Shown here piece by piece: positions 55,344-64,000 of a stretch of DNA of 64,000 nucleotides (the first letter of the stretch is position 1; each line of letters opens with the position of its first letter). A program made the translations under genes and the position numbers. Location: positions 1,730,377-1,794,376 of the forward strand of contig NW_006921540.1 in the NCBI RefSeq assembly GCF_000340215.1. The letters are read 5' to 3'. The notes under the pieces were generated by a model that had not been told where the DNA came from, did not search any database, and saw only the letters and a program-made list of their open reading frames with translations. Source of the stretch: Pseudocercospora fijiensis CIRAD86 (Eukaryota; Ascomycota; Dothideomycetes; Mycosphaerellales; Mycosphaerellaceae).

Positions 55344-56440
55344 ATTCCTCCGCTATAAGTGCTATAATAGAGAACACTGCGAGCGTCCCTAGTGCGTCTC
55401 AATCATTGAAGAGCAGTTCGTCCGACCTGTATACGACAGATGTAGATTCACCCTCGACAAGCTCAGAGGTTGAGTCGTCTACTGTATCTATCAGCGCCTC
55501 TCTAAGACAATTGGCTCTGAATCCACATCTGGGCTTGCTTCTACCAAATCCGATACAACGATTCTCGGGCCTTCTACATCACTCCATCAGACTCAGGCGC
55601 TTAGAATTCCTAGTTGATATCACCACAACTACACCGGTGTCATCTTGTCCGATGGTCTTCGAAACCTCGTGTAGAATATCAGGACAGACCTGTACTTAGT
55701 CCGGTGGACAGACTTACGCTATTACCTGTAGAGGTGGCTATTTCGGCAGTACAATTTCAGACGACCAGGTCTCGCCTAGTGATGTTTTGGCAGACCGGGA
55801 GGCTGGCAACTTTGCCGCTTGTGGAGCAGCTTGCGATACCACGAGGATCTTTATTGGTGTCACTCGCATTTACCCTCTCCTGGGTGCCGTACGTGCAATC
55901 TTGGTCAGCGAGCTGCCTTCCACAGAGCCAAATTCTTCATCAACACAGTCGGTATTCACAGCTCCGACTTCAACGAGCCTAGCAGTACTTCCAAGTTCTA
56001 GTGACCTCCGATCTTCCAATTCAGTTTTGCCTACGACACCTCCAAGTATTGGATTATTGCTCTCATCTCGCCCGATGACGCCCGCTCCATGATCCCTCAC
56101 TACTGAAGGCGATGATTCTCTTTCGGACACAAGCCTGGCGACTCTCACAAAAAGACCCACAAACATCACCTTGTGCGCAGAAAGCACAGCACTCGGATAT
56201 ATAACAGATAATCTTTCGCTCAACCCATCAACCTCAAGCGCAAGCTTGAGCGAGTCCACCAACACTTCTCAGATGAGCAATCCAACGGCCATGGCAGGTC
56301 TGGAAACCTCTATCACACCGTCTATTCATAGCAGCGTCGTAAGCTCCACTATGATATCGGCCGCCAATTGTCCTCGCATCATTTCTGGCACAGGATATGT
56401 TACAGTTTACGCCACATACACGTATACGAAGACATCTTGA
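55344..56440 (+). pseudogene. 3' part of the split Ser/Thr-rich gene, apple-like segment
   Basis: One frame runs over 55,349-56,440 with two stops: TAG at 55697 (CAG-to-TAG possible) and TGA at about 56,090. It begins SAISAIIENTASVPSASQ, is Ser/Thr-rich, then has a Cys-containing segment with SCPMVFETSCRISGQTC, GGQTYAITCRGGYFGSTISD and NFAACGAACDTT, which has the spacing of fungal PAN/apple-like extracellular domains. A second Ser/Thr-rich region ends GTGYVTVYATYTYTKTS. Such proteins are secreted or wall-bound. The gene is broken by the Copia element (target duplication ATTCC) and by the stops. Confidence 0.55.
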
Positions 56441-56449
56441 GTAGTTTGT

Positions 56450-57132
56450 GGCTGGACCGACGATGGAAACAGACTTTGTCACTCTTCCTTGATACAAGGA
56501 CAACTCTTTTGGTCAAACGAGAGGGCTAAAGGCTGCAAGGCCGAAACGCAGCTCCATATGAGCACTCGTGTTCCCTTGAGGCAAATGAAGCGATCAAGGA
56601 TTCCTCCTTGCGGGAATCGCCGACTAATGATGATCAGCATAGAGCATCAAAGCAACTCCCATACTTCGCAACTCATAGATCATCAAAGCAACTCCCATAC
56701 TTCGCAACTCCCATACTTCGCAACGTGTTGTGTTGAAAACCATATCACAACCGAACAAAATTTCCAAACCAGAGCTTGAGTTTACACATACCTCAACTTT
56801 CATCGAACCCGAATCGACAGGCTCGGTTACCCAAGCATTGTACCACGACCTGGACACCGAGGACAAGACTATACTCCTCGCACATGCATGCAGCAGGAAG
56901 CGGATGGGGCGATCAGTACTGTACTCACGAATGCCGGGAGGAAGTGTACATAATTTCTAGGCGAATGTTTGATAAGACTTCGAAGCAGTGGTTCGGTGAG
57001 GTACCATGCTGTTGTAGACCACCTGGGATGATTCATGGTCCGTTTTTGGCAGATGATGTTGCGGGATGCAAGGAGATATGTTGGTTGAGGTTTCCGAGGG
57101 AAAGTGAGAAGGTCATGAAAAAGAAGGAATGA
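56450..57132 (+). pseudogene. degenerate Cys-rich coding-like stretch
   Basis: Several plus frames look protein-like in part. The last, about 56,890-57,132, has GSGWGDQYCTHECREEVYI, GEVPCCCRPPGM and DVAGCKEICWLRF, seven cysteines in 70 residues, but it has no ATG of its own at a suitable place. It may be the last exon of the Ser/Thr-rich gene, of a separate small gene with introns that I could not place, or a relic. It ends at 57,132, 32 bp from the convergent GH43 gene. Confidence 0.35.
56645..56724 (+). repeat. 36-bp tandem duplication
   Basis: CATCAAAGCAACTCCCATAC followed by TTCGCAACT occurs twice (56645 and 56681), and its last 15 bases a third time. Confidence 0.85.
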
Positions 57133-57163
57133 AGGGCTACGAATTCGTATTTATTGGCCTCTG

Positions 57164-59202
57164 TCAGTGATAATCACCGCAAATGTGAATGGTTTCCGGA
57201 CCTGGACCGTTCAGCGTTGGCTTCACAGTCTTGATCAATCCATCTGCGTCGAAATACAGCCTGTCAATTGTTGTCTCGCGGTGCGTGCCATTCCCATCTG
57301 GAATGTGGAAACGATGGTAAGCGATATACCAGTCATCCGTGCCTGGGACCTGAACAATGGAATTGTGACCCGTAGCGAGGATGCCCTGCGATGGGTCCTT
57401 CTGCAAGATAACTCCGCGATACGTCCAAGGTCCTGTTGCCGATGGACCAGTAGCGTAGCCTACGCTATAGTTCGCACTGCCGGTATCATCGATTGAGTAC
57501 GTAAAATGGTAATAAGGCTCGCGGTAGACAACGAAGCTACCCTCTCGAAAGTCCGTCAGACCTGTATTGTTTTGAAGAGTGTCTTTTTTGAGCGAGATCA
57601 TGTCATCGGCAAGCTCGGCCATGACGGCATTTCCATTGCCCCAATAGAGGTAATACTTTCTGGTCTTTGGATCGAAAAATGTGGCAGAATCGATTGCTTG
57701 GCCGGAGGTGACTGCTTCGTTATTCAGAATCATGGCTTCAGGTTGAGCAGTGAATGGACCGTCAGGAGAATCTGCGATCGCAACACCTATCGTCTTACGG
57801 TCGTACTTCGGGTTCTGACCGGAAAAGTAAAAGTAGTATTTGCCGTGTCTCTCGATGATTGTAGGCGCCCATGCATTACCAGTAGCCCACGGAACATTGC
57901 CAGCGGTGCCGTTGAGCGTGAGGATTGGTTCCTTTGACCTCTGCCAGTCCACAAGGTTGGAAGATTTCCAGACAAAGAATTGTTGACCTCCCCATCCAGC
58001 GAAGCCGTCCGTGGTCGGGTAGATATAGTACTCACAGTTGAAGATGGCCATGTTTGGGTCAGCGTAGAGACCCGGAATCAAAGCATCTTCTCGCTTCTTC
58101 AGAGTATGGGAAGTCAAGCGCTGGAGCTCGGTGGCGGTGACAGGCAGGACAGTGCCGTGACGTGGGCTTGTAGGCAGCTTATAAGAAGCTGAAACTTTCC
58201 AGCTAGGCTTGGCTATGTCTGCAGTCTCGAGAGGGATGTAGCCACGGTCGCCATATTCATCGACGAAAAGATAGAACTTGTCGCCATTCACATCCCCAGC
58301 ATTAGCTCGGAAAGCCGTAGGTCCCTCAATGGCTTTTGTGCCTGCATTCTTGCCAATGCAGGAAGCTACCATTTGCCAGCCGCTCAGTTGCGCGAGCAAG
58401 TCGGTGGACTTCTCTTGGATAATGTCAGTACATCCCGTCGCAGCGCCTTCGTCCTTAGTGAAACGGTAGTATGTGTCGCCAGACTTGAGCACTGTTGCGT
58501 CAATTCGAGAAGTACCAGCATCCTGCCAGATCTGTGGTTCGCTGAAAGTCACGAAATCCTGTGTGGTTGCATATAGCATTCGGTGATAAGTGGTCCCTGT
58601 ATGGTTGGTGTCTGACTCGTTATATAAAGAGCTCGCCCAGTACACCACATATTTAGAAAGGTCGGTGTCGTAGTATGCTTCAGGAGCCCACGTATTGCCA
58701 GCAGTCTCGGGAGACACAAGTACATGTCGCTGCTCGGACCAATTTACAAGATCGTGGCTTTCCCATACTTGAGGGTCTTGTCAGTGTCATAATTCTTTTG
58801 TGCAAAACGCAAGTCAGTACCTTCGAGATATCGACTACCCGTGCGGACAGACTCTCCCCATGATGTGCCAGAGCCAATCGATAGATCCGTAGCGAGGAGA
58901 TAGAAGGTTCCTCCATCAGGTGAACGGATGATGAACGGGTCTCTCAGGCCTTTTGTGCCCTTGGTCGATGCAAGGACAGGCTGACCACCGTTCAGCTCGC
59001 TCCAGTCTAAAGCATTGTTGCCATTGCTGGCCGCGAAGTATATCTTCTCGCCCTCAAGTGTATTTCCCGTAAAATATGCAAACATGTAGCCTTGATATTG
59101 GGTGCTGGCCCCTGTGGCAGAGTGTTCAGAGACACCGCGGAGCGAGCTGCATGCTGTGAGACTTGCCAGGCAAGCTGCCGACAGAAGCTGATACGCACGC
59201 AT
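57164..59202 (-). CDS. secreted protein with two GH43 modules
   Basis: Model: exons 59202-58821 and 58767-57164 (minus), 661 residues, with a 53-bp phase-1 intron (GTACTG donor, CACTGAC branch, AAG acceptor). Splicing joins SRYLE to VWESHDLVNWSEQRHV, a well-known GH43 blade. Residues 1-18 are a signal peptide. Module 1 (about 35-330) has the GH43 acidic triad D88 (GLRDPF), D217 (RIDATV) and E275 (AIEGPTAF). Module 2 (about 355-655) has D364 (GLYADPN), D487 (AIDSATFF) and E536 (FREGSFVV). GH43 enzymes are five-bladed propellers that hydrolyse arabinose or xylose linkages in plant cell walls. Both modules look catalytically complete, and two specificities in one chain are possible. Plant-wall degradation outside the cell is the likely role. 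It has no RIP stops. Confidence 0.9.
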
Positions 59203-60326
59203 AGCGAACCGTCGTGTGCAATGTCACGCAGCCCCCGTGTTGCACGACCAGGTCCGTTCAACTTATGTGTGTGTGAGAGCACAGGACCGCATGCCGAGAT
59301 GCATCGGCAATATAGATGTGCCGGCACGGACAATTGGAGATCTGCGACTTCTCCTCTCTCGTATAGAATAGCCGTTGAAGGGGCAACAGTAACAGGGGCT
59401 CTTTGGGCTGGGCATGTGGATTGTGGAGCAATTCGTGAGGACGGACATGTTCCTGGGGAAGTGCTTGTTCCTGAGTTGCTTGCTTATGGCTAAATACACA
59501 TCATTTGCATGCTCAGATTGGTGGAAGCAGCACTTTCGCTGTCTCGGGATCGATCGGACCGAGGCCGCTCACCGAGTGAACAACTTGCATGTGGGCTTCA
59601 GACATCAACGTCGACGACGATCAGCAATATCAAGTTATACCGCAATATGGCACGAACCATCATTGTCGCCCAAGCAATCGGATTTTAGAACACCACCCTT
59701 CAGTTCTGTCTTGTTGCGCAATCAGGCACGCGACGTTACCAGAGTGTCAAACATGGCTCACACCCTAGACGTGTGCGCTGCGTTTCCACAACCGAGCGTG
59801 CAGTTCCACAGCAAGAGGATGACAACGCAATGTCACGTTATCTGGTCTAGTACCTACGGCTGCATCACTCCTGCGATCTAGGTGATGATAGAGCCTCGGG
59901 CGTGTCGACTGTTGACAGAGCTGGCGGCCTTGTCTTTACCCTCACCCTGCAAAGGAACTCAGGTCATGATCTCACGGAATATGGCGAATGATTGGGCCAT
60001 CTGCAGTTCAGTAGGCAATTGTCGATTTTATTGACCGTGGACTCGGCCCCGGCTTCTCTTGAGCTGGGCTTCAATACGCAGCTATCCAGACTCGAAGTCC
60101 AGCTCTTGCGATGGACAAGGCTCACTGAGGATCCGGATGCCGTTGGCTTTTGTACTTGGTAGCCACCTCATAATCAGCTCCGCGAAGGCAGATCTACTTC
60201 AGAAACAGCACTGTGCGGCCGAGACACTCGTACGAGCGGATATAACACCTCCCTATACACGTTGTACGACAAACAGCGGATAGGGCTGTCTGTTCACGTA
60301 CAAGGTTGTCTTGCATGTCAGGAAAT
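59203..60326. other. intergenic region upstream of the GH43 gene
   Basis: About 1.1 kb of non-RIPped DNA, presumably the promoter of the GH43 gene. Open frames such as 59,414-59,881 have no ATG-initiated recognisable protein. Nothing else is seen. Confidence 0.4.
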
Positions 60327-60354
60327 TTAGCGTACCACTGTTGTAAACAGTGGT
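60327..60354 (-). other. hairpin plus CTAA, candidate Helitron 3' terminus
   Basis: ACCACTGTT, loop of three, AACAGTGGT on both strands; on the minus strand it is followed by ACGCTAA. On the other side (below 60,327) the sequence has the normal composition of the gene island. Confidence 0.6.
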
Positions 60355-60818
60355 TTACTTCCGGAGGGCGTTATCTATTAACTCAGTATAGTTTGCCTAG
60401 TATTTGACGGTGCTTTTCCTCTTCTAGTACCGTAATAACCTTCTCGGTTATACTTCTAGTTCTAACCTTATCTCTATAGCTCTTTCTTATATATAGATCT
60501 AGCTCTTTCTACAAAGGCGCAAATAGCACCTTCTTATTATTATATTATTGTTACTGTTGTTCTTATCGCTATACTACCTGTCTTATCTAAACTAGTGCCG
60601 CCGTTTAGGCCGGATCGTATACTATATAATATAATCGAGATTCGAGAATAGCTATTTAATGTGCTAGAGTATAGATTAACGTACGATCCGGACCGTTTCG
60701 AGGTGTTAAAGGCCTACGTAAGTAACGTATATAAGGAGTCGAGGTCGGCGAGAACGAAGGATAGCTTAGAGTAGCGGTCGCACTAGTATTGTCGTTATAG
60801 GCGCGATTAGTAGCGAAA

Positions 60819-60878
60819 TATGTGCTTATAGGCGGCTGCGCGTGCCTACTAAGTACGAGCGAAGCTTTCGCCTTATAG
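60819..60878 (-). repeat. segment shared with the Copia tail
   Basis: Inverse-oriented partner of 50194-50252, about 53 of 59 bases identical. On the plus strand it codes NMCL, stop, AAARAY, stop, VRAKLSPY within a longer coding-like stretch (about 60,640-60,900: YDPDRFEVLKAYVSNVYKES). Confidence 0.75.
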
Positions 60879-60919
60879 TTAGCCAATTAAAAGCTACGGT
60901 CGTTATCGCGTTAATTACT

Positions 60920-63240
60920 TTTGCTAGCGTGCTTTTCGTAGAAATGCGCTCAATCGACTTAATTTAGATAAAGGTAAAGCCTTTATCTCGTATATCTACG
61001 TACGCTTTGCTATTTATCTTCTATATCGATATCGGCATCGCTATTACCTCTCTCGAAAAGGAATTGATCTAAAGGCACTATAGCTTCTAAACTCGACGCC
61101 CTATAGCCGGCCGCCTCTATAGCCTCCTTTACTAGATACTCCCGTATCTGTCTCTCCGCATCCGCTCTGCGCTCCGCCTAAAGACGCCGCTCTTTAATCT
61201 TATCGAGAATCTACTAATAGTAGGCTATACCGAATTCATTTAGCTAAATAGAAGGGACGATAGGGATGCTCGGCTAAAGCACTTGCGGTTAGAAGCTCTA
61301 ATCTATAGCGTTATATAACGTATCTAAGTGCTGCATTTGAATAGTAAGAGCGTAGGCTCTAAGATACGTCTTATCGCCGAAGACCTATTTAGGAAGTTAA
61401 CCTTATATAAGAACAATAGCGTTGTTAACCGCAAGAGCACTACAATTATATATATTAGCCTATCGAGTAACCCGATCGATCTCTTAGTATATCTACTAAT
61501 AACCGGATAGCCAACTAGCAGCTATTGCTACTAGGAAGAGAGATAGCAGTCGGGCGAAGCATAGGACAATGCGTATACCGACAGGGCTAATTAACCTACG
61601 TCTATCGGTATACACATCTAGCTACGAGTTCTAGGTCTGTACTATAGCCGTCCGGGGGTCAAAGAGAGCCGTTACTAGGTGCTTATTAGATAAGTAAATA
61701 AAGACTATAGGGCGTAGCTTATCATCCGGTAAGAAGTTCAAAGAACTAAGCGCACTAAGCAGGTTATTAGAAGTAAGCCAATACTGATTAATGCCTTCAA
61801 CAGTAGCTTCTATCTACTACTAATAATCGAAAACAATCGAATTTGCGGCAGAGGGCTATCCGAATTCGTAAATAGCCTTAATAGCGATGTTAAGCATATT
61901 AACCACTTTGGTCTCGCCGGCTTCCGAGAGAAATAGGAAAGGATAAGCGTCCTCGGGAGTAATTAGATCCCTGCCTCGAATAAAAGACTCTTTATATAGG
62001 CGTAGGAGGTCGCTTATTAGCACCTTATTATACTAAGACTTTAGCATCTCATCTAATATAGACTTAGAAGCAAGATCTCGTAGAAGGTAGGCTACTTTGT
62101 TAAAGAAAGTCAGATCGCGTAGCCTAATACTAGTATTAGACTTTATCTAGATGCGTGCCTTCCCTAGATCGACCTATATACGACGTCCCTTTCTAGTAGC
62201 GAGGTTCTAGTATTCGAAGGCTAGGTCGATAAGGCCTACTATTTAAGGGCAAGGACATCTACTATTAGGCAGATACTCTTGCTTCTTAGCGTTCTAAAGA
62301 AGACGAGAATGTATAGCAGCGGCCTCGGCTAGGGTAAGGAATATACGGCGGAATACCTCCTAGAATACTCTCTCGCCTTCGAAGTTATTAACAAAGCGCT
62401 TCTAGTATGCCTTCTAGAGTAGACGTGCGGCGTCTATTAGCTCTTGTTTATAGTACTAGAAAGTTAGAGGGAGTACTAGCTCAACCTTAACCTGCTATCG
62501 GAATCTGCGCTCTAAGTCGCTATCGTTAAGGCGGACTAGGGCCGGCGGAGGAGGTAGATAGAAGAGCGCTTTAGTGTTTGCTTTAATAGGTGCTTTAACA
62601 GGTGCTTTAGCAGGTGCTTTAGCAGGTGCTTTAGCAGGTGCTTTAGCAGGTACGGCTTGCTTAATAGGGTCTATTAGCGAACTCGCCGAAGTAGACGTTA
62701 ATGTCGTAGAAGAGATAGTTATAGCGCGAGCAGGTCGAGTACTAGATAGTCTATCGCGTACTTGCTAACGTAGTGCCTCCTAAGCTTTACGCTCTACGTG
62801 TTAAACTTCTTTAATAAATAGTAGTCGATCTATATCCGTATCGACCTCGATAATAGGTACGCGGCGACGTAGCGCTATTTTTATAGAATTGTAGACCTAG
62901 CTAGAGGCCAATAGAAAGCCTTCGCTCGTAATCTCTATACCCTACGGCTTACTATTATTAGGCTCATCCTCCGAGTCCGGGTCTTCGATATCTATAGGGT
63001 CGTCGTTAGATTCCTAACCTAGCAGAGGCAATTCTAAAGGAGTTTCGAATTGGTCGTCGTTATCGTCTTAGTAGTCCGAAGGTAGAAGTTGCCATTAAAG
63101 TACTGTCTTAAAGTTATTAGACAAGAGTGCTAAGGCACTAGAAATACTACTAAATGTACGAGAGGAAGGAAGAGGTATTGCTAGTAGATCCGGTAGATAC
63201 TACAAACGCCTACGCTGCTTATTAAGGATGCGCATTCGCT
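60920..63240 (-). pseudogene. coding-like region downstream of the helicase
   Basis: Minus frame broken only at TAG/TAA: an acidic part (ESDDDPIDIEDPDSEDEPNN at about 62,950-63,020), a Pro-Ala-Lys repeat (62,579-62,651), and a helical part (RLLWKAYWKRFVNNFEGERV, FFNKVAYLLRDLASKSILDE, YPFLFLSEAGETKVVNMLNI). It could be the C-terminal extension of the helicase protein or a separate gene carried by the element. No family recognised. Confidence 0.5.
62579..62651 (-). repeat. 12-bp tandem repeat encoding PAKA units
   Basis: About six units of TGCTTTAGCAGG; minus strand codes a Pro-Ala-Lys-Ala repeat. Resembles the PTKV-type repeat of Gypsy A gag at 25,980. Confidence 0.85.
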
Positions 63241-64000
63241 ATACACTTCCTACGAGGTTGCGGATACGCTAAAGATCGAAGGGCTCTTTAAGCATAAGAC
63301 CCGCAAAACTCTTAACCCGGGAGAGGGCAATATAAGTTAGCCTAGCGGAAAAGTCCTTAGGGCTAAGTTTAATAACAGCCTTCTCTAAGGTTATACCCTA
63401 TGCCTTGTGTACCGTAAGAGCGTACGAAACAGTTAAAGGAAACTATTCACGCTAGTTATTATCCTATCTATCTACGCTTCGCCGAATGCGGAAGATAGGG
63501 ACGATTTTTCGAGGGCTAATATCGAAGAGGGCCGGAGCATCGTCTTTAAGGCCCTTAAAGGCAACTAATAGATAGAGAGGGGGTACTTCTCGAAGATCCT
63601 TGTCCCGAGCATCTTTAGACTAGATAATATCGTAAAGAATGCCCTGTCTGCCGTTAACTATACTAAACTCTGTCTAAAGGTTAGTAAGAAGCATAACCTT
63701 ACAGCCAATAGATATCTTAAGAACCGGGTCAAGATTGTGAACGTTCTTAGAGCTAACTGTAGCGGTGTCTAGTCGATTATAAGAGGCCTTTACTAGGAGA
63801 ACAGCATTGCTAATATTACGTAGCTTCTAATAATTGAGGTCGTTGACATTATCGTTAGTAAAATAGATACGAGTAGCATCTGCGAATTTGCGTAGGTCGG
63901 CGGGATCGGTAATGTTAGCACGACGTATAAGTGTCTACTAGTGTAGCATATCCGCCGTGCCTATACGGAGGTTAGAGAGCGCTTCTCGAAAGGCAATCTA
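63240..64000 (-). pseudogene. PIF1-like helicase, C-terminal part (Helitron type, partial)
   Basis: Minus frame from the window edge: ADLRKFADATRIYFTNDNVN, then LDPVLKISIGCKVMLLTNLQ and TEFSIVNGRQGILYDI (the lLkxGaxVMLxxNL...glvNGsxG motif of PIF1 helicases), PLTVSYALTVHKA, stop, GITLEKAVIKL (motif V: TVHKSQGxTL), and DFSARLTYIALSRVKSFAGL (motif VI). Helicases of this type drive rolling-circle transposition in Helitrons. The stop in VHKAQG is a CAG or CAA change. The N-terminal helicase motifs and Rep domain are outside the window. Confidence 0.85.

Larger units (their letters stand above)
60327..64000 (-). mobile_element. Helitron-like element (5' part outside window), RIP-degraded
   Basis: RIP composition begins abruptly next to a 9-bp-stem hairpin (60334-60354) that is followed on the minus strand by ACG and CTAA (60330-60327), the arrangement of a Helitron 3' end (hairpin, then CTRR). 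A PIF1-type helicase is coded on the minus strand from the window edge. Between helicase and 3' end lies 2.9 kb with another coding-like frame. The Rep domain and 5' TC end would lie beyond 64,000. The base after CTAA is A, not the usual T, so the end is likely but not proven. Confidence 0.65.

Noticed and set aside
57167..59493. plus-strand frames of 60-143 codons opposite the GH43 gene
   Set aside because: Antisense shadows of a clear coding gene.
59414..59881. 155-codon plus-strand frame upstream of GH43
   Set aside because: Starts late, no domain, signal peptide or biased composition; treated as intergenic.

Overview
This window is fungal, and reads as a filamentous ascomycete chromosome. 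Intron-poor genes with small 50-72 bp introns, GT-AG or GC-AG boundaries and CTGAC/TACTAAT-type branch points alternate with transposon blocks. The blocks show the signature of repeat-induced point mutation (RIP): TpG and CpA are nearly absent, TpA is in excess, CpG survives, and TGG, CAG and CAA codons have become stops. The set of F-box/2EXR-like genes, heavily RIPped chromoviruses and small secreted proteins suggests a Dothideomycete, perhaps Mycosphaerellales. That placement is inference.

Layout. (1) 1-5,000 is a gene island: a WRAP53/TCAB1-like WD40 gene cut by the window edge, two 2EXR/F-box-like genes and a secreted, probably GPI-anchored PEBP protein. (2) 5,004-8,601 is a PIF/Harbinger DNA transposon with 38-bp perfect terminal inverted repeats and a TCA target duplication. 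(3) 8,605-10,034 holds an F-box-like gene and, opposite its 3' end, a small three-exon gene. (4) 10,035-13,368 is a second PIF/Harbinger element with different ends. (5) 13,369-19,320 is a housekeeping island: GCP4 gamma-tubulin complex protein, ZPR1 and an unrecognised three-exon gene. (6) 19,330-43,590 is a nested transposon block. A Tc1/mariner transposase gene is split by a chromovirus (Gypsy A, minus) and by two copies of a second chromovirus (Gypsy B1 plus, Gypsy B2 minus), which form a 14-kb inverted repeat; an unidentified RIPped coding relic follows. (7) 43,600-47,895 holds an F-box-like pseudogene with one nonsense codon and two small cysteine-rich secreted protein genes, both recovered by finding introns. 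(8) 47,896-55,343 is a complete Ty1/Copia element inserted in a Ser/Thr-rich gene with an apple-like segment. (9) 55,344-60,326 holds the other half of that gene, a degenerate Cys-rich stretch and a two-exon gene for a secreted protein with two GH43 modules. (10) 60,327 to the window end is a RIPped Helitron-like element with a PIF1-type helicase on the minus strand and a hairpin/CTAA terminus.

The genes do not form one pathway. The picture is a compartmentalised genome: conserved genes (GCP4, ZPR1, WD40) sit in clean islands, while secreted and lineage-specific genes (two cysteine-rich secreted proteins, GH43, PEBP, F-box-like) sit against transposons, and at least two host genes have been broken by insertion or by RIP-like nonsense mutation. 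All intron models here come from reading splice signals and frame, with no transcript data; boundaries of degenerate elements without visible repeats are approximate.
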